Positions 16,712 to 27,796 are shown, numbered from the stretch's first letter. The stretch is 64,000 nucleotides of DNA from Kitasatospora xanthocidica (GCF_014656195.1 NZ_BNBY01000010.1:124001-188000), one strand, 5' to 3'. Numbers and translations are program-made. The notes: a model not told the origin generated them from the letters alone.

Positions 16712-18082
16712 CTAGCGGTGCCCGCCCAGGTCGCCGCGGATCAGCTCGATCACCCGCGCGGCCGTGTCCCGGACCGCCGCCAGCTCGGTGAGGAAGGCCC
16801 AGTAGTCGGGGTGCCGGCCGGCCGCCTCCAGGGTGGCCACCGCGCGGTCCAGCCGGGCCACCGCCTCGTCCAGCGGGGCGGCGTGCCGCGGGTCCGGCGC
16901 GCTGCGCCCGGCCATCGCCAGCCGCTGCGCGTCCCGGATGGCGAAGCGGGCGCGCTCGATCTCCCGGTTGGGGTCGTGCTGCACCTCGTTCAGCTGCCGC
17001 AGCCGGTCGTTCACGGCGGCCACCGAGCCGTCCGCGGTCTCCAGCAGCGCGCGGACCGTGCCGATCGCGGCGGTGGCGTCCGCCCAGCGCTGCTCGTCCC
17101 GCGCGCGGGACGCCTCGGCGAGCTTGCGCTCGGCGGCGCGCCCGGTCTCCGCGACCTGGTCCGGCACCCGCTGCAGGTCCTGCCAGCAGGCGGTGCTGAA
17201 CCGGCGGCGCAGCTCGCTCAGCGCCGGATCGACCGTCGCGGCCTTGGTCTCCAGCGCCTGGATCCGGGTGCGCAGGCTCGCCACCCGCCGGTCGATCTCC
17301 CGCGCTCGCTCCGGCAGCTGGGCGGCGTCCGCGGCGATCGTCTCGGCGCGCTGCTTCACGTCGTCCGCGCGCTGCAGGGTGCCGGCCACCCCGTGCCGGG
17401 CCGGGCCCTCGTTCAGCCGTCCGAGTTCCGGTGCCAGTTCGGCGAGCCGGGCCGCCAGGTCGTCCGCCCGCAGGCCGGCGCCGCGCGCCTGGTCCAGCGC
17501 GTTGGAGGCGGTGAGCAGTGCCCGCTTGGCCTGCTCGACCGCCGGGGTGACCCGCATCAGCTGCTGCTCGGCGTGCTCGACGGCCGGCTGCAGGCGGCGC
17601 AGGAAGTCGTTCAGTTCGGCGCGCGCGGAGCCCAACTGGCCCTTCACGTCCTCCAGTTGGCGCTTGGCCTGCGCGGCCGCCCCGGCGTCCAGGGACTCGC
17701 TGTCCAGGTTGTGGGCGTCCAGCGCGCCCAGGTAGTTCACGGTGACCTGGTCGATCCGGCCGGAGATCGCCGCGAGGTCGGCCAGCGCGCGCTGCGTCGT
17801 CGGCCCGTCCTCGGCCGCGCGGACGGTCTCCACCGCGAGCTGCACCTCGCGCTGGGTCTCCTCCAGCTCGTAGAACGCCTCCTGCGCCGCGGCCCGGGCC
17901 TCCCTCGCCCCCGCCCGTACGCCCTCGCCGCCACCGCGCCGGCCCCACCAGCCGCCCGTCCCGGCCGAGGCCAGGCCGACCGCCCCCAGTGCGCCCGCCA
18001 GCACCACGGGCAACACCAGCGCGTCCGCCAGCGCGCTCCCCGCCCGACGCCGCCCCCGCCCGCTCCCGCCGGCCACCGTCAC
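16712..18082 (-). CDS. Single-pass membrane protein with long coiled coils, unknown function
   Basis: A protein of about 456 residues that I do not recognise. One hydrophobic segment near the N-terminus (LVLPVVLAGALGAVGLAS) is followed by a Gly/Arg-rich stretch. About 390 residues dominated by Glu, Ala, Arg, Gln and Leu with heptad-like spacing then follow, predicting an extended helical coiled coil. A single Cys lies in CWQDLQRVPDQV. The start is placed at the GTG 18082 because AGGGAG lies six bases upstream; an ATG at 18121 would add 13 residues but has its G-rich tract too close. It is transcribed away from tRNA-Val. The architecture suggests a scaffold or cell-envelope structural role, which is speculation. 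Confidence 0.72.
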   Translation of the reverse strand: MTVAGGSGRGRRRAGSALADALVLPVVLAGALGAVGLASAGTGGWWGRRGGGEGVRAGAREARAAAQEAFYELEETQREVQLAVETVRAAEDGPTTQRALADLAAISGRIDQVTVNYLGALDAHNLDSESLDAGAAAQAKRQLEDVKGQLGSARAELNDFLRRLQPAVEHAEQQLMRVTPAVEQAKRALLTASNALDQARGAGLRADDLAARLAELAPELGRLNEGPARHGVAGTLQRADDVKQRAETIAADAAQLPERAREIDRRVASLRTRIQALETKAATVDPALSELRRRFSTACWQDLQRVPDQVAETGRAAERKLAEASRARDEQRWADATAAIGTVRALLETADGSVAAVNDRLRQLNEVQHDPNREIERARFAIRDAQRLAMAGRSAPDPRHAAPLDEAVARLDRAVATLEAAGRHPDYWAFLTELAAVRDTAARVIELIRGDLGGHR

Positions 18083-18275
18083 TGCGCGCTCCCTGCTCCG
18101 ACCCGCTGATCCGGCCCCCATTCTCCCCGATCACCCCACCGGCCCGTCACCCCCTCCCACCCCTCCCGTCCCCGCCGCCGCCCCGCCACGCGCCCCACCC
18201 GGCCACCCGGACCCACACCACCCCCGGGACCAGGTACCCTAGGCACTCGTCGTGCGCCCACCGGGCCACGACCGG

Positions 18276-18350
18276 GGGCGCGTAGCTCAGTGGTAGAGCG
18301 CTGCTCTTACAAAGCAGATGTCGGCGGTTCGAAACCGTCCGCGCCCACCA
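18276..18350 (+). tRNA. tRNA-Val (anticodon UAC)
   Basis: Cloverleaf: acceptor GGGCGCG pairs with CGCGCCC, D-arm GCTCAGTGGTAGAGC, anticodon stem CTGCT/AGCAG with loop CTTACAA (anticodon TAC), T-loop GGTTCGAAACC, and encoded CCA at 18348-18350. An accessory island begins directly downstream. Confidence 0.97.
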
Positions 18351-18354
18351 CCCC

Positions 18355-18388
18355 GAGGGCCCCCAGTCGATCTCGACTGGGGGCCCTC
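18355..18388 (+). terminator. tRNA-Val terminator
   Basis: Perfect 16-bp inverted repeat (18355-18370 and 18373-18388) with a 2-base loop, five bases after the tRNA CCA. Confidence 0.85.
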
Positions 18389-18544
18389 TGCATGCCCGGC
18401 TACCAACAGCGCGGGCGTGCGCCGTCCCCACACTCGGCTGGGTAGTGCGCCGAATGCCCTATCCAATGATGCTCCGCGTGGTCCAAGGTGGGTGGACGAT
18501 CTTCGGGTGAGCCATTCCGATCGTCGTTGAGGCCAAGGCTGATC

Positions 18545-19324
18545 ATGGGGGGCTTTCAAACGAACATGGCACGGTTCAAGAAGGTGGCCGCACTAGACAA
18601 GGGTGGTCAGGGTGTTGTCTGGAAGGCGGAGGCCGTCGGCCGCAGCGAGGGCCTCGTCGCCCTGAAGTACTTGGCCTACGAGCCCGGTTCGTCCCGTGAG
18701 GAGCGTGCGAACCAGAAGAAACGTTTCCTGCGTGAAGTAGACAGCCAGAGCGGACTGAGTCACCCGGGAATCATGCCCGTGCTGGCCTTCGCGACCAATG
18801 CGGCTCCGCCCTGGTATGCCATGCCGTTGGCCGGCGGGACCCTGCAGAAGTGCCTGGAGGGCCCGCAGCGGCCCGTGTCCTGGGTCGTTTCGGTGATGGA
18901 CGAGGTGTTGGCCGCGGTCGAGTACGCGCACGAGAACGGCGTGATTCACCGGGACCTGAAGCCCAACAACATCCTGTCGCTCGACGGAAAGTGGATGGTG
19001 TCCGATTTCGGCCTTTGCCGCCGACTCGATTCGGAGAGCGCGGTCATCACCGAGAAGAACAAACTCGTCGGGTCCTTCGCCTATGCGGCGCCGGAACAGT
19101 ACGACGACGCACATGGGGCAACGTTCGCCGCCGACATATTCTCCCTGACAAAGATCCTCATCCACCTCCTCACCTGGCAGCTCCCCTACCCGTACGCGCG
19201 GATCGAGGAGGCCCCGGAGATGCTGCACGGATTTCTGAATCGGGGAATTGCGGAGCGTCCGGAGTGCCGCCCGCAGACCGTGGCGGAGTTTCGAACGGGC
19301 CTGGCCGAATTGCTCACCCACTGA
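18545..19324 (+). CDS. Stand-alone Ser/Thr protein kinase in an accessory island
   Basis: A 259-residue Hanks-type kinase made of a catalytic domain only, with no membrane segment or sensor, so cytosolic. All key residues are visible: Gly loop LDKGGQGVVW, VAIK-type lysine K41, catalytic HRDLKPNNIL (D137), DFG at 154-156, and an APEQYDDA activation-segment end. The ATG at 18545 is chosen; an ATG at 18566 would give a kinase starting MARFKK and is an equal alternative. The gene lies after tRNA-Val in DNA of lower GC than its neighbours, and 17 bases separate it from the DUF262 gene, so the two form an operon. A regulatory phosphorylation of the DUF262 partner, or of phage or host proteins, is inference. 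Confidence 0.9.
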   Translation: MGGFQTNMARFKKVAALDKGGQGVVWKAEAVGRSEGLVALKYLAYEPGSSREERANQKKRFLREVDSQSGLSHPGIMPVLAFATNAAPPWYAMPLAGGTLQKCLEGPQRPVSWVVSVMDEVLAAVEYAHENGVIHRDLKPNNILSLDGKWMVSDFGLCRRLDSESAVITEKNKLVGSFAYAAPEQYDDAHGATFAADIFSLTKILIHLLTWQLPYPYARIEEAPEMLHGFLNRGIAERPECRPQTVAEFRTGLAELLTH

Positions 19325-19341
19325 CGAGGCAAGGAGAAGGA

Positions 19342-21078
19342 ATGACCTCAATGTTCAAGGAAGACCCGGTCTTCAAGACTAATCCCGAGACCGTCGGTTC
19401 GCTGATCCGCTCGATCCACGACGGATCGCTCGCCCTTCCCAATTTTCAGCGCAGCTTCGTCTGGGAACCGAAGCGGACCGTCGAGCTCATCAAGTCCATC
19501 ATCCTGCGCTACCCGGCCGGAACGTTGCTCACCTGGGAGCAGAGTTCCTCCCACAGGTTCGACTCGCGGCCCTTCGAGGAAGCTCCGGAGGGCATCGGGG
19601 TCGAGCCGCGCCGGCTCGTACTCGACGGGCAGCAGCGATTGACCTCGCTCTACCACGTCCTCTCCGGGAAGGGTGAGTACCAGTTCTTCATCAAGGTGTG
19701 GCCGTTCATCGATGAGAGCGACTACACCTTGCGGCCGCTCGAGGAAGTGGAACTCGAAACCGCCATCGTGGCGTACGACACCCGCGGCAGGTTGAGGTTC
19801 GACCCGCTGGACGAGGAATGGCAGCTGGCGAACGGGACCTTTCCCCTCTCGAGTTTCCACGAGCTCAGGAAGTCCTTCCGGGCTCTATCCCGGGCCGTGG
19901 TCGAGGACAGGGAGCGGCAAGACCTCCTGGAAGAGACCCTGCACCAGCTGCGAGAGGGATACCTACAGCCCCTCGAATCCTATCCGTTCCCCGTCGTCGA
20001 CCTCCCGGAGAGCACGTCCCTGCTCGCGGTCTGCAACATCTTCGAGACTCTCAACAAGACGGCGAAACCGCTCGGAGCGTTCGAACTCCTCACCGCCAAG
20101 TTCTATCCGTCCGGCGCCCGCTTGCGCGAGTGGTGGGAGCGCGGGCAGGAGGAGTACCCGATCCTGGTCGAATTCGATGTCGATCCCTATAATCTCCTCC
20201 AATCGATCTCGCTCCGGGCCCGTGGGTCGGCCCAGCGTACGGACATCCTCGGCAAGTTGACGTCCGATGAGCTGAAGCAGTTCTGGGACGATTCCGTCGC
20301 CGCCGCCGCTGATGTGCTGGACATGCTCAAGCGTGAGTGCGGCGTGATATCGCCCCAGTGGCTGCCGTACGGGATGCTGCTCGTGCCGATGGCGGCCATC
20401 TGGTCGGAGCTTCGCACCCTGCGTCCTCAGCAACAGGCTGAGGCGCGCGAGAGGCTGCTCCAGTACTACTGGTGTTCCATCTTCACGGAGAACTTCGACC
20501 AGGGCGCCAATAGCCAGGTCGGTGCGGACTACAAGCTGCTCAAGGCTTGGGTGGTCGACCCGGATGCCCAGGAGCCGGAGGCCGTGAAGGACTTCGACCT
20601 CACCGACGCTGATCTGCTGAGTGCCCGGGCGAATCGGAAGGCGCTCTACCGCGGCGTGATGTCCCTCCTCATTCAGGGCGGGGCCAAGGACTTCCGGTCA
20701 GCCCAGGCGGTCTCCAACAGCCGGCCGTCCGAGGCGAAGCTGGAAGCCGTCCAGGTGTTCCCGAAGGCGTGGCTACAGCGCAACTCCAGCGAGTCCGGCG
20801 CGGACCTCATCCTCAACAGGATCATGGTCGACGGTGAGACGCGCAGGTCCATCAAGAGCCGTCCGATCCATGAATTCGTGGAGGCCCAGGATGCCACGGC
20901 ACAGAAGAGGCTCCTGGAGACACTGGAATCGCATCTGGTGAACGTCGAGGAGGGGTACGGGTTCCGTAGCGCCGACTACGCGGACTTCCTACAGGAGCGA
21001 CTCTCTCTCGTGCTCGAGGCGATCGAAGGTGTGACTGGCCAGTCGGTTGTGATGGATTCGGAGGTCGGTGAACCCTGA
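19342..21078 (+). CDS. GmrSD/DUF262-family protein with degenerate C-terminal nuclease motif
   Basis: A 578-residue protein of the DUF262/GmrS family, ParB-like NTPases used in Type IV restriction. The N-terminal domain has the expected motifs: LPNFQRSFVW (Q36, R37, W41) and LVLDGQQRLTS (D95-R99). Residues about 455-510 resemble the DUF1524 nuclease part, with VFPKAWL followed by LNRIMVDGETRRSIKSRP. Where family members have a catalytic His before the FP (DHIFPK-like), this protein has Gln471 (VQVFPK), so the nuclease may be inactive or rewired. The ATG at 19342 follows AAGGAGAAGG. It is coupled to the upstream kinase and convergent with a ScoMcrA-like gene. A defence role is likely from family and context; the kinase pairing is unusual. 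Confidence 0.88.
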   Translation: MTSMFKEDPVFKTNPETVGSLIRSIHDGSLALPNFQRSFVWEPKRTVELIKSIILRYPAGTLLTWEQSSSHRFDSRPFEEAPEGIGVEPRRLVLDGQQRLTSLYHVLSGKGEYQFFIKVWPFIDESDYTLRPLEEVELETAIVAYDTRGRLRFDPLDEEWQLANGTFPLSSFHELRKSFRALSRAVVEDRERQDLLEETLHQLREGYLQPLESYPFPVVDLPESTSLLAVCNIFETLNKTAKPLGAFELLTAKFYPSGARLREWWERGQEEYPILVEFDVDPYNLLQSISLRARGSAQRTDILGKLTSDELKQFWDDSVAAAADVLDMLKRECGVISPQWLPYGMLLVPMAAIWSELRTLRPQQQAEARERLLQYYWCSIFTENFDQGANSQVGADYKLLKAWVVDPDAQEPEAVKDFDLTDADLLSARANRKALYRGVMSLLIQGGAKDFRSAQAVSNSRPSEAKLEAVQVFPKAWLQRNSSESGADLILNRIMVDGETRRSIKSRPIHEFVEAQDATAQKRLLETLESHLVNVEEGYGFRSADYADFLQERLSLVLEAIEGVTGQSVVMDSEVGEP

Positions 21079-21199
21079 GGCCGAGACTTGGCCGTACCAG
21101 CTGCGGTTGAGGCTGCAGTGTCCAGCCGGGCGGAGCCGGTTCGCGCAGTGATCCTCGCGAACCGGCCCCTCGTACCCGGCGGTGGATGCTCGTCTGCCC

Positions 21200-22888
21200 T
21201 CAGGAGGCCGGATCGTCGAGCGCCATGCTGTGGAGCAGCCGGGCCGTCTTCTCGAGCTCCCGGCGCAGCTTGCCCTGATGCTGCCCGTAGGTCTTGAGCG
21301 CGTGGCAGTTGGGGCACAGCGCGATCATGTTCGACGGTACGTCCGGGCCGCCCTTGCTCAGGTCAAGGACGTGGTCGACCTGAAGGATCGGCTCGCCGGC
21401 CGTGGTGAGTTCCGTCGGGTGGCCGGCGCAGCGCGGGTTCTCGCAGCGGCCGCCGCTCCGGCGTATTACTGCTGCTCGGGCACTCGTGCTGCGCACGTGC
21501 CGATCGACCTTGGACGGGCGCTTGGCCTCCTTCCGCTGGGCGCTATGTGACTCCGCAGCATTGGTCAGGCGGCGGTACGCGTCCGCGTCGCTCTCCGTGG
21601 TGCGCCGAGCAGTTGAGTCGACGTCTCCTGGCTGGTACTCCGTCGTCTCGTCGTAGAGCTCGCCGGTGTCGTTGGCCAGTGCTTCCTCGACCTCGTGCGG
21701 CCACGTTGCGCGCAGAGGGGAGGGCACGGGCGCGAGGATCCAGACGAACTCGCGGCGCCATTCCTTGTCCGTTCCCTGTCCCCAGCGGAGTCGACGCTGG
21801 ACGACCACGACCCATGTCTCGAAGCTGAAGTCGCCTTCGAGGGGCTTGTGCCAGTAACGGAGAGGTCGCTGAGCGGTCTGGTGCTCAGCCAGGGCCTTGT
21901 TCCCGTCAACGAGCCGCTGATCACCCTTCAGGCCGTCGCCGACGTAGGCGATCCAGTCGGAGTCGACGAGGCGGCCGTCCGCGTAGGGGCCCTTGTCCTT
22001 GGAGAAGGTGCTGAGGATCCCGTCGCCGAGGCTGCCGATGCCGGCCATCCGCTGGCCGCCGTAGGAGTGCCAGATGGCTTCGCGCTTCTCGAACTTCTCC
22101 CCGATGAGTGGCCGGAGAGAATCCGCCCACCGGATGGTGAGGAGACCGTGCAGGCCGAGGTCTTCCAGAAACTCCTTCGGCAACGGGTAGAAGTACCGCA
22201 GGATGAGCCCTGCTGCGGCTTCTGCAGCGACCTCGGGCTGGGCCAGGATCAGCTGGTGGTCCGCCTCCGGGAGGCCCGCCCTGGGGTTGAGCCGGTCGAG
22301 CACGTCGAGGGTCGGGCGACGGGGCTTGGACCGGCCGGCTTCCTCGTGACGTTCGGTCGGTTCGATCTCCCACAGGTCGTCGCCGACGAGTGCGGTGAAC
22401 GGGACGTGGGCGGCCTGTGCGCCCTTCTGAACCTCGCCGTACTTTTCCAGGAGCGGGGTGAACGCGGCGCGTGTCTCTGTCCACGACCGCTCACGCGGGG
22501 CGCCGGCCAGTGCTTGACCGATGGCCCACAGGACCAGGAGCGGGCGGTGCGAAGCTGGTTCGTTCTTGCGCGTGGTCGGCCGGAGGCTCCCGACGCGCCG
22601 GAGGAACGTCTTGGGCGGCTCGGACAGGACGAAGCCTTCGCGCTCCAGCCAGTTCAGTGCCTGCGTCGGGCCGCCGCTGAACTGGCCCTGCTTGAGTGCT
22701 TCACCGCAGTCGAAGAGGTGAGCTACTCCGGCGATGGCCTTGGAGTCGTAGTGGCGGCCCTCGTGAACCAGTAGATGAGGGGAAACGGCGCGGTATCCGT
22801 AGGTGGTGCGGAAGAGTTCTTCCCCGAGCCGGTCGTGTTCTGCGATCGCCTGCAGGATGCCTGAGCGCGTGATGCCACCGATCTCCAT
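21200..22888 (-). CDS. ScoMcrA-like Type IV restriction endonuclease (head-SBD-SRA-HNH)
   Basis: A 562-residue modification-dependent endonuclease. Residues about 5-90 match the ScoMcrA N-terminal head. Residues about 112-178 match the sulfur-binding domain for phosphorothioated DNA: SHRPLLVLWAIG carries the His-Arg pair, then VPFTALVGDDLWEI. Residues about 285-385 form an SRA-like base-flipping domain with YVGDGLKGDQ and GNKALAEH. The HNH domain (about 470-540) has zinc ligands in CENPRC and CPNCH and catalytic VDH. The ATG at 22888 is chosen; a GTG at 22906 lacks ribosome-site spacing. ScoMcrA of S. coelicolor cleaves phosphorothioated and methylcytosine DNA. The Tyr expected before Pro-Phe in the sulfur pocket is Val here, which may alter binding. 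Convergent with the kinase-DUF262 operon. Confidence 0.88.
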   Translation of the reverse strand: MEIGGITRSGILQAIAEHDRLGEELFRTTYGYRAVSPHLLVHEGRHYDSKAIAGVAHLFDCGEALKQGQFSGGPTQALNWLEREGFVLSEPPKTFLRRVGSLRPTTRKNEPASHRPLLVLWAIGQALAGAPRERSWTETRAAFTPLLEKYGEVQKGAQAAHVPFTALVGDDLWEIEPTERHEEAGRSKPRRPTLDVLDRLNPRAGLPEADHQLILAQPEVAAEAAAGLILRYFYPLPKEFLEDLGLHGLLTIRWADSLRPLIGEKFEKREAIWHSYGGQRMAGIGSLGDGILSTFSKDKGPYADGRLVDSDWIAYVGDGLKGDQRLVDGNKALAEHQTAQRPLRYWHKPLEGDFSFETWVVVVQRRLRWGQGTDKEWRREFVWILAPVPSPLRATWPHEVEEALANDTGELYDETTEYQPGDVDSTARRTTESDADAYRRLTNAAESHSAQRKEAKRPSKVDRHVRSTSARAAVIRRSGGRCENPRCAGHPTELTTAGEPILQVDHVLDLSKGGPDVPSNMIALCPNCHALKTYGQHQGKLRRELEKTARLLHSMALDDPAS

Positions 22889-23157
22889 GAGGGAACGGTA
22901 GAGCACTCCAGTGACACCACCCCGTACAGATCGGGTACCTCGCCGCTCGCTGGCTCCGGTGCTGGACCGGCGGGTGGCGGGGGTGGGCGGGCTGCTGACG
23001 ATGGCGGTGGCGTATCCGGGGGCGTGCTGCTGGACCGCTTCACGGGGTGAGGGTGGGGCGGCGGGCGGGACGGGTGGTGGCGGGGTTCGGCTCGGGAGGC
23101 GAGGGCGTGCGGGCTGTGTTTGTGTGGCTGCAAACCGCTTGGGAGAGGTGAGTGGCC

Positions 23158-25695
<2,538 letters not shown>

Positions 25696-25747
25696 GGCGG
25701 CGGATCGCTGAGGTCGTGGCGTGGACCGCTGAGGGAAGAGGGCTCGG

Positions 25748-25781
25748 GTTCGGGCGTACTCCAGCGGGAGTACGCCCGAAC
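25748..25781. promoter_or_regulatory. Perfect 15-bp inverted repeat, candidate response-regulator operator (site 1)
   Basis: Arms 25748-25762 and 25767-25781 are perfectly complementary around a 4-base spacer. The core GTACTCCAGCGGGAGTAC (25756-25773) matches 15 of 18 bases of the second site at 27933. It lies between the ClpC stop and the histidine kinase start. Confidence 0.6.
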
Positions 25782-25832
25782 GCCACTGGTGGAGGACGCG
25801 GTGGAGCGGAACGCGGGTCTAGCGTTCTGGGC

Positions 25833-27122
25833 ATGATGCCGCCCATGTCCCCGCCACCGGAGCCGTCGGCCGGACCGCGCGAGCCGTCTGTCGGGCGGTC
25901 CGGACCGTCCAAGTCGTCCGGGCCGCCCGGGTCGTCCGGACCGTCCGGGCCGCCCGAGCCGTGGCGGCCGCCGTGGGTGCGGGCGGGCCTGCCGGTGGGG
26001 CTGGCGGCCGGTGCAGCGGTGGTGCAGGTGGTCGGCTCGCACTTCGCCGCGCACAACCAGCCGGGGCGGGCCCCGCTGGACGCGTTCGGCTACGTACTGC
26101 TGCTGCTCGGGCCGGCACTGCTGGTGCTGCGCAGGCGCCACCCGGTCGTGGTGGTGGCCGGTACCTCGGTGGCCACCGCGGCCTACCTGGCCGCCGGGTA
26201 CCCGTACGGGCCGGTCTTCCTGAGCTGGCTGGTCGCGTGCAGCGTGGCGATCGGCGCCGGGCACCGCCGGGCCGCCTGGGCCGGGATGGCCGGGGTGTAC
26301 CTGGTGCACGTGCTGGTGGCCTTCGTGCTGCCGGAGGACTGGCAGCGCGCTCCCTCGCACGGCGTCGCCTGGCAGGAGGAGCTGGGCCTGCTCGCCTGGC
26401 TGCTGCTGGTGATGGCGATCGCCGAGATCGTCCGGTTCCGGCGGGAGCGGATGGCCGCCCACCGGGCCTACCGGGAGCAGCTGGAGGAGCGCCGGGCCAA
26501 CGAGGAACGGCTCAGGATGGCCCGGGAGTTGCACGACATCCTGGCGCACAGCCTGTCGCTGATCAACATCCAGGCCGGGGTCGCGCTGGCACTGCTCGAC
26601 CGGCGGCCGGAGGAGGCCCGCACCGCGCTGGTCACCATCAAGTCGACCAGCAAGGAGGCGCTCGGCGAGGTCCGCCAGGTGCTCGCGACGCTGCGCGGGC
26701 CCGGGGCGGCGCCGCGCGGACCGGCCCCGGGGCTGGACCGGCTGGACGAACTCACCGAGCAGGCCGACCGGGTGGGCCTGGAGGCGGAGGTGCAGGAGCG
26801 CGGCGAGCGGCGCGCGCTGTCCGCCACCGTCGACCTCACCGCCTTCCGGATCGTCCAGGAGGCGCTCACCAATGTGATCCGGCACTCGGCGGCCCGGCAG
26901 GCCGTCGTGGTGCTGGACTGGAGGGACCCCGCGCTGTTCGTGGTCCGGGTCGAGGACCCGGGGCCGGCCGTGGTCGCCGACGCCGGCGGGTCGGGCAGCG
27001 GGCTGGTCGGGATGCGGGAGCGTGCGGGGGCGTTCGGTGGCACCATCACGGCGGGGCCGGTGCCCGGCGGCGGTTTCCGGGTCCGGGCGGAGCTGCCGAC
27101 ACCGAAGACGGAGAGCGAGTGA
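25833..27122 (+). CDS. Sensor histidine kinase, NarL-partner (HisKA_3) type
   Basis: A 429-residue membrane sensor kinase. After a Pro/Ser-rich cytosolic N-terminus of about 45 residues there are five or six hydrophobic segments (about residues 48-195). A short linker, the dimerisation/phosphoacceptor helix with MARELHDILAHSLS, and an HATPase domain ending GSGLVGMRERAG then follow. The start is the ATG at 25833; an ATG one codon later is equally possible. The stop overlaps the response regulator start (GTGA), so kinase and regulator are coupled. The downstream ABC exporter operon carries the same operator-like repeat, so that exporter is the probable target. The signal is unknown; such systems often sense envelope stress or antimicrobials. 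Confidence 0.92.
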   Translation: MMPPMSPPPEPSAGPREPSVGRSGPSKSSGPPGSSGPSGPPEPWRPPWVRAGLPVGLAAGAAVVQVVGSHFAAHNQPGRAPLDAFGYVLLLLGPALLVLRRRHPVVVVAGTSVATAAYLAAGYPYGPVFLSWLVACSVAIGAGHRRAAWAGMAGVYLVHVLVAFVLPEDWQRAPSHGVAWQEELGLLAWLLLVMAIAEIVRFRRERMAAHRAYREQLEERRANEERLRMARELHDILAHSLSLINIQAGVALALLDRRPEEARTALVTIKSTSKEALGEVRQVLATLRGPGAAPRGPAPGLDRLDELTEQADRVGLEAEVQERGERRALSATVDLTAFRIVQEALTNVIRHSAARQAVVVLDWRDPALFVVRVEDPGPAVVADAGGSGSGLVGMRERAGAFGGTITAGPVPGGGFRVRAELPTPKTESE

Positions 27123-27796
27123 TTCGGGTACTGCTGGCGGATGACCAGCTGCTGGTCAGGGCGGGCTTCCGGGCCCTGCTGGACCTGGAGGACGACCTCA
27201 CGGTGGTCGGCGAGGCGGACGACGGCGAGGCGGCGCTGCAACTCGCCCGCGAACTGGTGCCGGACGTCGTGCTGATGGACATCCGGATGCCGCGGATGGA
27301 CGGCCTGGAGGCGACCAGGAGGATCGCCGAGGACCCGGCGCTGTCCTCCGTACGAGTGGTCGTGCTGACCACCTTCGAGCTGGACGAGTACGTCTTCGAG
27401 GCGCTGCGCTCGGGGGCGGCGGGCTTCCTGGTCAAGGACACCGAACCGGCCGACCTGCTGCGGGCGGTCCGGGTCGCGGTCGCGGGGGACGCGCTGCTCT
27501 CGCCGGGGGTGACCAGACGGCTGATCGGCGAGTTCGCCGCCCGGTCCAAGGCGCCCGAGGCGGCGCCGGCGGGGCTCTCCGACGTCTCGATGCTGACCGA
27601 GCGGGAGCGCGAGGTGCTGGCGCTGGTCGGGATGGGGCTGTCCAACGAGGAGATCGCCCGGCGGCTGGTGGTCAGCCCGCTGACGGCGAAGACGCACGTC
27701 AGCCGGGCGATGGTGAAGCTCGGCGCGCGGGACCGGGCGCAGCTGGTCGTGCTGGCCTACGAGTCGGGGCTGGTGCGGCCGGGCTGGCTGGGCTGA
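27119..27796 (+). CDS. NarL/FixJ-family response regulator
   Basis: A 225-residue response regulator. The receiver domain (1-120) has the acidic pair D8-D9, the phosphoacceptor D54 in VVLMDIRMPRMDG, Thr in VVLTTF and Lys in FLVKDTEP. The C-terminal LuxR-type helix-turn-helix contains LTEREREVLALVGMGLSNEEIARRL. The GTG at 27119 overlaps the kinase stop by four bases. It probably binds the 18-bp inverted repeats at 25756 and 27933. Its last codons lie in a 44-bp tandem duplication that continues past the stop, so the C-terminal sequence RPGWLG may have been altered by slippage. Confidence 0.95.
   Translation: MIRVLLADDQLLVRAGFRALLDLEDDLTVVGEADDGEAALQLARELVPDVVLMDIRMPRMDGLEATRRIAEDPALSSVRVVVLTTFELDEYVFEALRSGAAGFLVKDTEPADLLRAVRVAVAGDALLSPGVTRRLIGEFAARSKAPEAAPAGLSDVSMLTEREREVLALVGMGLSNEEIARRLVVSPLTAKTHVSRAMVKLGARDRAQLVVLAYESGLVRPGWLG

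Noticed and set aside
18400..23150. Integrase, transposase or insertion sequence at the tRNA-linked island
   Set aside because: No recombinase-like gene or terminal inverted repeats could be found; only a short direct repeat supports mobility.
23041..23157. Upstream extension of the ClpC-type protein or a small gene before it
   Set aside because: Stops and lack of a ribosome site; the G-rich run appears to be promoter-proximal filler.
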